Positions 11,047-18,519 of a stretch of 40,558 bases of DNA are shown here, piece after piece. The position numbers and the translations under genes were made by a program. Source of the stretch: Kurthia zopfii (lineage in GTDB: Bacteria; Bacillota; Bacilli; Bacillales_A; Planococcaceae); contig NZ_QFVS01000026.1 in NCBI RefSeq assembly GCF_003143955.1, forward strand, positions 1 through 40,558, given 5' to 3'. The notes under the pieces are model-generated. The model saw only the letters and a program-made list of their open reading frames with translations, was not told the origin of the DNA and ran no database searches. Each line of letters begins with the position of its first letter. Within the stretch, counting starts at the first letter, position 1.

Positions 11047-11589
11047 TTAAAAAGAATAGACAGACTTCTTAAGTACACCAATATATGGTAAGTTACGATA
11101 TCTCTCTGCGTAATCTAATCCGTATCCAACTACAAATGCATCTGGTACATCGAATCCTACGTAATCTGCGTTTAATTCAACTTTACGACCTGATGGCTTG
11201 TCTAACAGTGTAATAATTTTGATTGATTTTGCTTTACGGTATTTAAATAAATCTACTAAATAGCTTAAAGTTAAACCAGAATCAATGATGTCCTCAACGA
11301 TGATGATGTCGCGGCCTTCAACGCTTGTGTTTAAATCTTTTACGATTTTAACTTCACCTGAAGAAACAGTTGCGTTACCGTAACTAGTTACATCCATGAA
11401 GTCAATTTCAAGATAAGCGTCGATACGTTTCATAAGATCCGCCATGAATGGCATTGCACCTTTTAAAACACCCACTAATAGAGGGAATTTGTCTTGGTAA
11501 TCTGCAGAAATCTGCTCACCTAGACCTTTGATTTTTTCTTGCAGTTGTTCCTCGGAAATTAAGACTTCTTCGATGTCTTTTTGAAGCAT
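11047..11589 (-). CDS. hprT: Hypoxanthine-guanine phosphoribosyltransferase
   Basis: Salvages hypoxanthine and guanine with PRPP to IMP and GMP. The 180-aa protein has the PRPP-binding motif [11 protein letters not shown] (98-108), the LLVGVLKGA loop (37-45) and the family's C-terminal purine-binding segment. AAGGAGG lies 9 nt before ATG. It follows tilS by 33 nt, and tilS-hprT-ftsH is a conserved Firmicutes cluster. In B. subtilis TilS and HprT form a complex that activates ftsH transcription; whether that happens here is inferred from conserved order only. Confidence 0.97.
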   Translation of the reverse strand: MLQKDIEEVLISEEQLQEKIKGLGEQISADYQDKFPLLVGVLKGAMPFMADLMKRIDAYLEIDFMDVTSYGNATVSSGEVKIVKDLNTSVEGRDIIIVEDIIDSGLTLSYLVDLFKYRKAKSIKIITLLDKPSGRKVELNADYVGFDVPDAFVVGYGLDYAERYRNLPYIGVLKKSVYSF

Positions 11590-11622
11590 GATTTGTATCC
11601 TCCTTAAAAATGAACGACGCGA

Positions 11623-13011
11623 TTAATTTTCAGCGTCTATTATCAGTACTACACCATCTATTGAGCGCGCATCATCTAGTTGATGACCTATTCGCAATCC
11701 CGGTACAGCAAGCGGCGTATTCATACGATCCACCAGTACAGGAAATTGCTCTCTCTCATGCTTTGGAATCTTCTCATCTATTAATAGACGTGAAACTTTT
11801 TTTGTTCCTTCCATACCTTTTAAACTCAATCGGTCACCATCAATTTTCGAACGTACCGTAAGTGGTAACAATTCAGGGTCTAATGGATAGATTTTTGCTA
11901 AAGATGTGTGAGGTGGTATTTTTTCAAATACGCCAACTCTACAACTCGGCCTTATCGTAAACCATTCGTTTAAAATAAGGGTTTTATGCGGTTTTTCTAA
12001 TTGTTCGGGTTTTACACGATACAACTCGAGTACCTCATAATTTTGTCGAGCGACTCCTTCCATAGGGAGAGAAATTTCTCGATTACCATTTGTTGTTTTC
12101 GTCAACTCTAAAATTGCATTCCAAAGAGTATAGCTTTGCGCAATGATTGTATCTTTGTAAAGATATTTTAATAGTAGTAGAATGGCTCTTCTTTGTAAAG
12201 CAAGTGGACGTTTTTGGAACGAAGTAATGTCAATTGAAATAAAATTATCCTTTTTTGTCAAAATACATTCAATTAATAAATCGTTCGTTAATTGACCTAA
12301 TAATTCTTCATCCATGCGCTCTTTTTCTGAAAATCTTTGAAAAGACTTTGTGATTTTCACGTTTTCAGCCTTTAATAAAGGTGCAACATGATGTCTCATT
12401 CGATTACGTAAGTAAGTGTCTTTATCGTTGCTAGCATCTTCGCGGTAGATTAACTCGTGCGCTTCTAAATATTGCGTGATTACATCGCGTGTAACCGTTA
12501 GCATTGGTCGTATTAATACTTTATTATGAAAGGGTCGTTGTGCAGGCATTCCTAGAACACCTTGATCAATAGCGCCTTTCACTAAAGCCATCAAGATAGA
12601 TTCCATTTGGTCATCCGCATGATGCGCCACAGCTAATTTATCGAAATTATGCGCTGTCAAAACTTGATTTAAAAAGTCGTACCTTTCTCGTCTACAAATA
12701 TCTTGAAGATTGCCAGATTCGCTTTCCAATATTTTGGGAATTGGAATGCGAGTTGAATGAAAAGATATATTTCGTTTTTCACAGAACTCACGTACAAATT
12801 CTTCATCTGCATCTGCTTCTCCATCACGCAACATGTGATTTACGTGCGCAGCAGCGATTTCAAATGATTCTTTCTTACTTAATTCATGCAAAAAGTGTAA
12901 AAGGACAATTGAGTCAATTCCGCCAGAACAACCGATTAATATTCGATCTCCTCGTTGAATTAATCCATGTAATTTCATATAGCTTGTGATTTCTTGTTCA
13001 AGCTCCATCAT
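11623..13011 (-). CDS. tilS: tRNA(Ile)-lysidine synthetase
   Basis: Attaches lysine to C34 of the CAU anticodon of tRNA-Ile2, changing decoding from AUG to AUA. The 462-aa protein begins with the N-type ATP pyrophosphatase loop SGGIDS (29-34), followed by AHVNHMLR and the AHHADDQMES segment. The C-terminal domains with KVSRLLIDEKIP are typical of TilS. Two adjacent ATG codons are possible starts. It is the first gene of the tilS-hprT(-ftsH) group. The adjacent CAT-anticodon tRNA looks like elongator tRNA-Met rather than TilS substrate. Confidence 0.96.
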   Translation of the reverse strand: MMELEQEITSYMKLHGLIQRGDRILIGCSGGIDSIVLLHFLHELSKKESFEIAAAHVNHMLRDGEADADEEFVREFCEKRNISFHSTRIPIPKILESESGNLQDICRRERYDFLNQVLTAHNFDKLAVAHHADDQMESILMALVKGAIDQGVLGMPAQRPFHNKVLIRPMLTVTRDVITQYLEAHELIYREDASNDKDTYLRNRMRHHVAPLLKAENVKITKSFQRFSEKERMDEELLGQLTNDLLIECILTKKDNFISIDITSFQKRPLALQRRAILLLLKYLYKDTIIAQSYTLWNAILELTKTTNGNREISLPMEGVARQNYEVLELYRVKPEQLEKPHKTLILNEWFTIRPSCRVGVFEKIPPHTSLAKIYPLDPELLPLTVRSKIDGDRLSLKGMEGTKKVSRLLIDEKIPKHEREQFPVLVDRMNTPLAVPGLRIGHQLDDARSIDGVVLIIDAEN

Positions 13012-13047
13012 CTCTCTTCACCTCTACTATTAATAATAGCATTGTTC

Positions 13048-13065
13048 TTGTTCAGTAGTGAACAA
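13048..13065. promoter_or_regulatory. Inverted repeat upstream of tilS (possible operator)
   Basis: TTGTTCA (13048-13054) and TGAACAA (13059-13065) form a perfect 7-bp inverted repeat with a 4-bp centre, ~35 bp before tilS. On the minus strand it overlaps the -35 side of a weak candidate promoter (TTCACT, 18 nt, TATTAT). No regulator can be named. Confidence 0.3.
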
Positions 13066-13215
13066 AGATCAGAAATGATTTGTCTGCAAAAGCCATATTT
13101 ACATAGAATTCTTTTGCATTTCTTATGTAATACCCCATTTATTGCTAGAAAACTCCAAAAATATTGTAGAAAAATAATTTAATTAAGAAAAAATGAACTT
13201 TTTTTAGAAAATATC

Positions 13216-13247
13216 TTGACGATTGTCGAATCCTCTTGTAATATAAT
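13216..13247 (+). promoter_or_regulatory. Promoter of the tRNA pair (sigma-A)
   Basis: TTGACG (13216-13221), a 17-nt spacer and TAATAT (13239-13244), with an overlapping TATAAT at 13242-13247, point toward the tRNAs on the plus strand. This independent promoter supports the plus orientation of the pair. Confidence 0.78.
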
Positions 13248-13275
13248 CTATGTTGTCAAAAAGACAGCAACTTAC

Positions 13276-13349
13276 GGCGACCTAGCTCAGCTGGCTAGAG
13301 CGTTCGGTTCATACCCGAAAGGTCGGGGGTTCGATCCCCTCGGTCGCCA
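13276..13349 (+). tRNA. tRNA-Met (anticodon CAT), elongator type
   Basis: Acceptor arms GGCGACC (13276-13282) and GGTCGCC (13342-13348) pair fully. The anticodon stem TTCGG/CCGAA encloses the loop TTCATAC, and the T-loop GTTCGATCC is standard. A G1-C72 pair argues against initiator tRNA, and the loop matches B. subtilis elongator tRNA-Met. CCA is not encoded. It is on the plus strand, opposite to its flanking genes; the syntenic B. subtilis trnSL pair is co-oriented with them. Confidence 0.96.
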
Positions 13350-13354
13350 TATCT

Positions 13355-13426
13355 GGCCCCTTGGTCAAGCGGTTAAGACACCGCCCTTTCACGGCGGTAA
13401 CACGGGTTCGAATCCCGTAGGGGTCA
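13355..13426 (+). tRNA. tRNA-Glu (anticodon TTC)
   Basis: Acceptor arms GGCCCCT (13355-13361) and AGGGGTC pair with one G-U. The anticodon stem CCGCC/GGCGG encloses CTTTCAC, and the T-arm contains CGGGTTCGAATCCCG. It is nearly identical to the Bacillus tRNA-Glu as I recall it. Only 5 nt separate it from tRNA-Met, so the two are cotranscribed. CCA is not encoded. Confidence 0.97.
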
Positions 13427-13430
13427 TATT

Positions 13431-13470
13431 AAAAGAAGCTTTCCTTTTAAGGAGAGTTTCTTTTTTTGTT
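13431..13470 (+). terminator. Terminator of the tRNA pair
   Basis: AAGAAGCTTTCC (13433-13444) pairs with GGAGAGTTTCTT (13451-13462) over 12 bp with G-U pairs and a 6-nt loop. TTTTTGTTTT follows on the plus strand. Confidence 0.88.
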
Positions 13471-13493
13471 TTCTTAAAATAATATTACATAAG

Positions 13494-13541
13494 CAAAAAG
13501 GTGAAATTGATGAATTTATACAAATCCAACAATTTCACCTT
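13494..13541 (-). terminator. Terminator of the yabR-like gene
   Basis: A 12-bp perfect stem, AAGGTGAAATTG (13498-13509) with CAATTTCACCTT (13530-13541), encloses a 20-nt loop. The minus-strand tail is TTTTTGC. It faces the tRNA terminator, so the two convergent units end here. Confidence 0.72.
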
Positions 13542-13585
13542 AACTGTATGATAAAACACCTTTTCTATGACCAAATAGTTAGCAA

Positions 13586-14029
13586 TTAGCTTCTTTTTGC
13601 GCCACGGCCACCGCGTTTTGATTCAGTTGCGCGTTTTAAAGTTGTAAGACGGTCTTCACTGTCTTTTAAGAAACGTGCCATTTTTTGCTCGAAATTTTCT
13701 ACTGGTTGACGACTTTCGCCACGGTGATTACCGCCACGATTGTTGTTATTGCGTGGACGTTGTGGGCGTTCTGGACGCTCCGGACGTTCTGGTTGAGGTT
13801 TAGCTTTACGAATTGAAAGTCCAATTTTGCCATCAGCTTCAACATTCATTACTTTAACTTCTACCATTTCGCCAACTTTTAAGTGGTCGTTGATATCTTT
13901 TACATAGTTATCCGCAACTTCACTAATGTGAACAAGTCCTGTTGAGTTATCTGGTAATTCAACGAATGCTCCAAAATTTGTGATCCCCGTTACTTTACCT
14001 TGTACTTTGCTGCCTACTTCAATTGCCAT
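13586..14029 (-). CDS. S1-domain RNA-binding protein (YabR/CvfD/GSP13 family)
   Basis: A 147-aa protein with one S1 domain (about residues 3-75: GKVTGITNFGAFVELPDNSTGLVHISE), a proline/arginine repeat linker (PERPERPERPQRP, 80-92), an Asn/Gly-rich stretch and a basic C-terminus (RGGRGAKRS). Relatives are general stress protein 13 and CvfD, which bind RNA or the ribosome and affect post-transcriptional control. It follows divIC as in B. subtilis but has its own consensus promoter. The ribosome site AAGGAGG is ~12 nt from ATG, somewhat far. Confidence 0.92.
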   Translation of the reverse strand: MAIEVGSKVQGKVTGITNFGAFVELPDNSTGLVHISEVADNYVKDINDHLKVGEMVEVKVMNVEADGKIGLSIRKAKPQPERPERPERPQRPRNNNNRGGNHRGESRQPVENFEQKMARFLKDSEDRLTTLKRATESKRGGRGAKRS

Positions 14030-14119
14030 AAAAAAAATGCTCCTCCTTAGAATTTAAGCGACTATATTTAGTCAATAACCGTATTATAATGAACTAAATT
14101 TGTTCATTACTCACTACTT

Positions 14120-14147
14120 ATTATAACTATGAAAAAAAGAGTGTCAA
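14120..14147 (-). promoter_or_regulatory. Promoter of the yabR-like gene (sigma-A)
   Basis: On the minus strand TTGACA (14142-14147), a 16-nt spacer and TATAAT (14120-14125) begin just after the divIC stop. The leader is ~85 nt and contains an inverted repeat AATGAAC/GTTCATT (14088-14094 and 14102-14108). Confidence 0.8.
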
Positions 14148-14152
14148 CAAGA

Positions 14153-14575
14153 CTAATCTTTTTGATTTTTAGAAATGTCTATTTGACCTTCATCATCTAA
14201 AGAATTTGGGATATTAAATATTTTTTCACCCTTCTTGGACAAGAATAGATTTTTTCGAACGATTTTCGCAATATAGTCATTATCATCTAACTTCACTAAT
14301 TGTTCATTCAGTTCTTTCTGTCTCTTTTCCTGTACTTTCAACTCTTTTTCAACCGCTACTTTTTCTTCTTCTTTTTGATTCAATGTGTCGTGTTGCTTCA
14401 CGAGCAACGTTATTAAAGAACCCAAAGCTATGAGAAATACTATACTCATTACAGCTAAAGTTCGATACAAAGATACTTTTTTATTATGTAATCTTTGTTT
14501 TCGAATTTTTTCCTGTTGGGTATAGTCTGAATTAATTCGACTTACCGTACTCATAGGCTTCTGTTTTTTAGGCAT
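14153..14575 (-). CDS. divIC: Cell division protein DivIC (septum initiation, FtsB-like)
   Basis: Bitopic membrane protein of the divisome, partner of FtsL and DivIB. The 140-aa protein has a basic cytoplasmic N-terminus, one transmembrane helix (about 36-59, around LAVMSIVFLIALGSLITLL), and a long Lys/Glu-rich extracellular coiled coil (about 62-98). The DNDYIAKIVRKNLFLSKKGEKIF segment is the family signature. B. subtilis has yabP and yabQ just upstream, both sporulation genes; here rqcP is the direct neighbour. Confidence 0.94.
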   Translation of the reverse strand: MPKKQKPMSTVSRINSDYTQQEKIRKQRLHNKKVSLYRTLAVMSIVFLIALGSLITLLVKQHDTLNQKEEEKVAVEKELKVQEKRQKELNEQLVKLDDNDYIAKIVRKNLFLSKKGEKIFNIPNSLDDEGQIDISKNQKD

Positions 14576-14678
14576 TCGTATTCCCCCTTCACTTCTTCTG
14601 TTCTCTTTTCTTTATTATAAAGGAAAAACTAGTAAGATTAAAATATTTCCCGGAATAAATTTCCCTTATTTTTAAATC

Positions 14679-14969
14679 CTAATCTTCATCATCAATAAAT
14701 TCAGGTTCGATTTTCTCTAATCGTTCTTCACTAATGATTTTATACATCGAATTTGCCTCGTCTTTTTTGACGATATCTTTTAGCATTTCGATTTGTACTG
14801 TAACGATTTTTTGACCGAAACGAATTGCTAAAACATCGCCTTCTTTCACTCGGCTAGCTGCTTTAACAACTTTCCCATCAATTGTGATGCGCCCTTGATC
14901 CGCTACCTCTTTCGCCAATGTACGGCGTTTAATTAGGCGTGATACTTTAAGAAACTTATCTAACCTCAT
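14679..14969 (-). CDS. rqcP: S4-domain ribosome quality control protein RqcP
   Basis: A 96-aa protein whose N-terminal ~60 residues form an S4 RNA-binding domain (MRLDKFLKVSRLIKRRT...). In B. subtilis RqcP (YabO) works with RqcH to add alanine tails to stalled nascent chains on 50S subunits. The acidic C-terminus follows the domain as in relatives. It starts 6 nt after mazG with an AAGGGG ribosome site, so the two are cotranscribed. Hsp15 is a related family, but size and position favour RqcP. Confidence 0.94.
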   Translation of the reverse strand: MRLDKFLKVSRLIKRRTLAKEVADQGRITIDGKVVKAASRVKEGDVLAIRFGQKIVTVQIEMLKDIVKKDEANSMYKIISEERLEKIEPEFIDDED

Positions 14970-14975
14970 TTATTA

Positions 14976-16442
14976 CTACCCCTTTTCATCCTCTTTTGCA
15001 CTATTCCAAAGAGTAATTAACTCTTCGATTGACGCATTTTGGATTTCTCTATTTTGTTCTTTTAATTGATGCTCAATAAAGCCAAATCTACGGGCAAATT
15101 TAGCATTGCCATGTAACATCGCTTCTTCTGCTGATAATTTATAGTGGCGCGCTAGATTGACAAGCGTCGTTAAGACATCTCCAAACTCGTCAATTTGCTG
15201 TTCTTTCGTACCATTTTCGATGGCCTCTTTAAACTCTACCCACTCTTCTTCCACTTTACCCCAAAAACCTTCAGAATGATCCCATTCAAATCCTAATTTC
15301 GCAGCTTTTCTTTGATAATTATAAGAAGTTTGTAATGAAGAATCGGCTCTGTACTCACCTTTAAGAACAGATTCAGTCGTTTCTTCCGCTTCATGTTCTT
15401 GTTTTTTAATTTTTTCCCAGTTGGCATTAATTTCTTCAACACTCGTTACTTTTGTATCGCTGAATACATGCGGATGTCGACGAATCATTTTTTTGTTAAT
15501 TGATTCGATCATATCTTCTAGGTTGTAGTAACCAAGATCTTCACCGATTTGCGCATTCATTAAAACAATCATTAATAAATCGCCAAATTCTTCAATGATA
15601 TGCTCGTCATCTTCTTCGTCAATCGCTTGAAGTGCCTCGTGAGCTTCTTCTAATAAGTAGCGCTTCAACGACTCATGTGTTTGGGCTTTATCCCATTCAC
15701 ACCCTTCTGGACCTCGTAACGTAGAGATAATTTGACGAAGTGTAGAGAATTCCTTCGTCGCTTCCGTATAATCCGCTACTGGCGGAACATATACAGTTGT
15801 TAGATTGTTGATTTCTGCAACATGATCTAACTCATACAACGGAACTGTTTTCAAAACTTCTTCAGACGAACCAGCCGCCGTTACAATCGTTACTGGGTAT
15901 TCCGCATCGTATTTTTCCATTAACGTTAATTTCACGTTCGAAGCACTCATTTGATCATATACTTGCGCTAATAATAAATGATTGCTCATATTCACATGAT
16001 GGATTGAAAAAGTAGAGCCATCAACTAATTGGAATCCGTCGATTGGATCGATTCGTAAAGCGCCAAAAATCGCATCTAAGAAACTTTGGCCCCCTTCAAT
16101 TTTCAAATTAATCTTCCCAGCTTCTTCCGCTTGGACTAGTAGTTGAACCGTCATCTCTGCAACTAAAGGGTGACCCGGAACCGCATAGACAACATCTGAA
16201 TCTTGCGCTGCTGTCAGTAATACTTCGACGATTTCCTCATACACCGCAGAAAATCCACCATGTTTTTCATATGTTTCATCAAAACTTACAAAAGTAACGC
16301 CCTCTTTTTGTAAATCTTGAATAACTGGATGATCTAAAGTTCGTACATATAAATGCTTCGTGCTAATTAATTTTTTATAAACGCCCATTGGTAATTGGTC
16401 GAAATCGCCAGCCCCAAGCCCCAATACTGTAATTTGATTCAT
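14976..16442 (-). CDS. mazG: MazG-like NTP pyrophosphohydrolase fused to a tetrapyrrole-methylase domain (YabN)
   Basis: A 488-aa two-part protein, the same design and size as B. subtilis YabN. The N-terminal half (about 1-215) resembles SAM-dependent tetrapyrrole methylases (VLGLGAGDFDQLP start, VYAVPGHPLVAE). The C-terminal half holds MazG modules, with LRGPEGCEWDKAQTHESLKRYLLEEAxE-type and DEFGDLL/DEFGDVL Mg-binding motifs. It presumably hydrolyses abnormal or excess NTPs. It lies between the flippase gene (8 nt gap) and rqcP (6 nt gap), suggesting one operon. Substrate is not deducible from the sequence. Confidence 0.94.
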   Translation of the reverse strand: MNQITVLGLGAGDFDQLPMGVYKKLISTKHLYVRTLDHPVIQDLQKEGVTFVSFDETYEKHGGFSAVYEEIVEVLLTAAQDSDVVYAVPGHPLVAEMTVQLLVQAEEAGKINLKIEGGQSFLDAIFGALRIDPIDGFQLVDGSTFSIHHVNMSNHLLLAQVYDQMSASNVKLTLMEKYDAEYPVTIVTAAGSSEEVLKTVPLYELDHVAEINNLTTVYVPPVADYTEATKEFSTLRQIISTLRGPEGCEWDKAQTHESLKRYLLEEAHEALQAIDEEDDEHIIEEFGDLLMIVLMNAQIGEDLGYYNLEDMIESINKKMIRRHPHVFSDTKVTSVEEINANWEKIKKQEHEAEETTESVLKGEYRADSSLQTSYNYQRKAAKLGFEWDHSEGFWGKVEEEWVEFKEAIENGTKEQQIDEFGDVLTTLVNLARHYKLSAEEAMLHGNAKFARRFGFIEHQLKEQNREIQNASIEELITLWNSAKEDEKG

Positions 16443-16450
16443 ATTTCCAC

Positions 16451-18052
16451 CTAGTTTCTATTTAATAAAAGTTGGATTTTGGCTATTTTACTCCCGAACG
16501 GAATATTGAGCCATTCCTCTTCTTGAAAAATCTCTAATTTTGTTATGCACAATATAAATACTGTTGCACCAATTGTTGAAGAACATACTAAACTCACGAC
16601 CGCCCATGCGCGCGCCTCTATAAAATCAGGTTGAATCAAATCCCCCAAATATTTAAGTAGGATGACACTTATAGACATTGCGAGCGAAGCGAGCAACACC
16701 GTAAAATAAAATCGATTTGGCGCAAGGCGGATTTTTCGGACGATTTTTAAGTAATAAATTAAGCCCATCGTACCGAATAATAAGGCGATATTACTAGCCC
16801 ATGCTGCACCGACAATGCCAAACCTATGCACAAAATAGGTATTCGACGATAGTTTAATAATGAATGCACTACTTAAAATAATTGTCGGCCATTTTCTAAA
16901 GCCAATACCTTGCAAGATAGCTGTTATAGTTACGATAACAGACAACAAAAGGATTTGTAAGACATATACACGCAAAACATTCGATAAATCCGCGTTTTCA
17001 AATAATGCCGTATTTAATTCTGGCATTACAAGAATTAAGCCAATTGTCGACGCAATTCCAAATAAACAAGCGACCTGAAACGTAAATTGGATCAGTTGGT
17101 TCACTTTATACGAGCGTTCTTTCACAATGGCACTAGCTACTAACGGAACAACCGCTAGAGAAATCGACGTCGCTACAACCAAACCAACTTGTACAAGTGG
17201 CTGTCCACGGTCATAAATCCCCTTCTCTTCCATTGCGTGAATCGAATCTTCTACAAAAGTCTCCAATGTTTCAAAAACCGTAAATGAATCAACTAATTGG
17301 AATAGAATCAGTAATAAACTGCTCAAGCTCGCGCTTATACTGACGACGAGTAGTTTCGTTAAGATGGGCTTTTTCTCAATTTCTATCGATTTATTGCTAA
17401 ATAATTTTATATTCCCTTTATTTCTCTTCATATAAATAACTAACAGCACTGCACCAACGACTTCACCTAAAACTGTTCCTAAAACAGCCATTTCCCCAGC
17501 TTTATATAAAGAGCCTGTGTTGCTCATGACATAAGCAGTTCCTCCAAGAATGAACACAACCCTCGTCACTTGCTCAATTACTTGTATGATCGCAACAGAT
17601 TTCAAATCACTTTTAGCTTGTAACTTCCCTTTATACATGCTTAAAATTGGCACGGTCAAAACGACGAATGCACTTATTTTAAGTAAACTTTCAAGTTGCT
17701 CATCACCCATTTCCTGCGCGAAGAAATTCGAAGCGAAGTACATGAGTATAAATAAACTAATACTTACAAACCACAAAGTCCGGTATAACAGTGTTGCTAC
17801 TGCATTTTGTCGTTGAATGGATTGTGAGAATTCATCTACAAGTAATTTCGATATAGCAATCGCCAAACCACTCGCTGTCCACGTCATAAAAATTGCGATG
17901 AATGGATACACTTGTTGGTAGATGAAAAAACCTTGATCTCCTACTAAATTTTGAAAAGGTATACGATAAAACATACTTAATACTTTGACAAAAAGTGCCG
18001 CAATTGTTAAAAACGCGAGTCCTTTCGCAAAACCTTTCATTTCAGAAGCCAC
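16451..18052 (-). CDS. Polysaccharide/lipid-II-type flippase of the MurJ/SpoVB superfamily (YabM-like)
   Basis: A 533-aa integral membrane protein with about 14 predicted transmembrane helices throughout, and the N-terminal FxKxLSMFYRIPFQNLVGDQGFF region characteristic of the SpoVB/YabM/YtgP branch of MVF exporters. It likely flips a polyprenyl-linked glycan or peptidoglycan precursor. The start is GTG 18050-18052 with an AGGGGG ribosome site. Position before mazG equals B. subtilis yabM. Several paralogues occur in Bacilli, so which substrate this one handles is unknown. Confidence 0.9.
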   Translation of the reverse strand: MASEMKGFAKGLAFLTIAALFVKVLSMFYRIPFQNLVGDQGFFIYQQVYPFIAIFMTWTASGLAIAISKLLVDEFSQSIQRQNAVATLLYRTLWFVSISLFILMYFASNFFAQEMGDEQLESLLKISAFVVLTVPILSMYKGKLQAKSDLKSVAIIQVIEQVTRVVFILGGTAYVMSNTGSLYKAGEMAVLGTVLGEVVGAVLLVIYMKRNKGNIKLFSNKSIEIEKKPILTKLLVVSISASLSSLLLILFQLVDSFTVFETLETFVEDSIHAMEEKGIYDRGQPLVQVGLVVATSISLAVVPLVASAIVKERSYKVNQLIQFTFQVACLFGIASTIGLILVMPELNTALFENADLSNVLRVYVLQILLLSVIVTITAILQGIGFRKWPTIILSSAFIIKLSSNTYFVHRFGIVGAAWASNIALLFGTMGLIYYLKIVRKIRLAPNRFYFTVLLASLAMSISVILLKYLGDLIQPDFIEARAWAVVSLVCSSTIGATVFILCITKLEIFQEEEWLNIPFGSKIAKIQLLLNRN

Positions 18053-18081
18053 TCATCCACCCCCTTCCATTCTTTTTGGTT

Positions 18082-18090
18082 AGTATATCA
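18082..18090 (-). promoter_or_regulatory. Extended -10 promoter of the flippase-mazG-rqcP-divIC group
   Basis: On the minus strand TGATATACT forms an extended -10 element ~30 bp before the flippase start. No good -35 lies at the right distance. It would be the promoter of the minus-strand group, diverging from the small plus-strand gene. Confidence 0.42.
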
Positions 18091-18204
18091 TACGTGACTT
18101 TATCCCCTGTTACGCATAAAAAACCATGATAAAAGTTGTCTTTTCACGAAAATAGTAACATTTCTATGCAAATTTCCGATGGTATTAAAAAGGAGGTATC
18201 GTTC

Positions 18205-18474
18205 ATGAAGATTTTTCGTAAAGAAATGCAGTCTGGCACATCCCAATTCAAGAAACCAAGAAATGCTTTTCGACCATATGAATTTGTTGATTTACTGAAA
18301 AAGACCGAAGATGACTATTTTACTGAAGAAGACTCTGAATATATTAGACGATATAAACGAGAAAAGGATGGGCAAAAGACACTCCTTTATCAAATTCGCA
18401 AAGAATACACTCCTCAAAAAGATTCTCGTAATGATTTAATGAATCGCCTAAATGCGCAACCTAGAAAAACATAA
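18205..18474 (+). CDS. Unrecognised small charged protein, 89 aa
   Basis: I do not recognise this family. The frame starts at ATG 18205 with a strong AAGGAGG site 8 nt upstream and ends 3 nt before a strong hairpin terminator. The 89-aa product is soluble-looking and rich in Lys, Arg, Glu and Asp (KKTEDDYFTEEDSEYIRRYK), has no cysteine and no membrane segment, and has basic ends. It lies on the plus strand, divergent from the flippase gene and convergent with mfd. In B. subtilis this slot holds spoVT. The frame is also open for 69 nt upstream without a ribosome site. Coding potential rests on initiation and termination signals, not homology. Confidence 0.68.
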   Translation: MKIFRKEMQSGTSQFKKPRNAFRPYEFVDLLKKTEDDYFTEEDSEYIRRYKREKDGQKTLLYQIRKEYTPQKDSRNDLMNRLNAQPRKT

Positions 18475-18476
18475 TA

Positions 18477-18518
18477 AAGAGCCGTTTTGTCAAAATGCAT
18501 GACAAAACAGCTCTATTT
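18477..18518. terminator. Bidirectional terminator between the small gene and mfd
   Basis: AGAGC plus GTTTTGTCA pairs with TGACAAAAC plus GCTCT, about 14 bp with one internal mismatch and a short loop (AAATGCA). The plus-strand tail is ATTTTTTATT; the minus-strand tail is TTTATTATG. It serves both convergent genes. Confidence 0.88.
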
Positions 18519-18519
18519 T

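Noticed and set aside
13224-13230. A TGTCGAA (0A-box core) in the tRNA promoter spacer.
   Set aside because: Single copies of this short core are expected by chance in 40 kb; there is no tandem partner or known precedent here.
13216-13482. An 88-codon plus-strand reading frame across the tRNA pair.
   Set aside because: It is made of tRNA promoter and tRNA sequence; both tRNAs fold correctly, so the frame is accidental.
18136-18204. Upstream extension of the small plus-strand gene by 23 codons.
   Set aside because: The frame is open, but there is no ribosome site before it, while AAGGAGG is well placed for ATG 18205.
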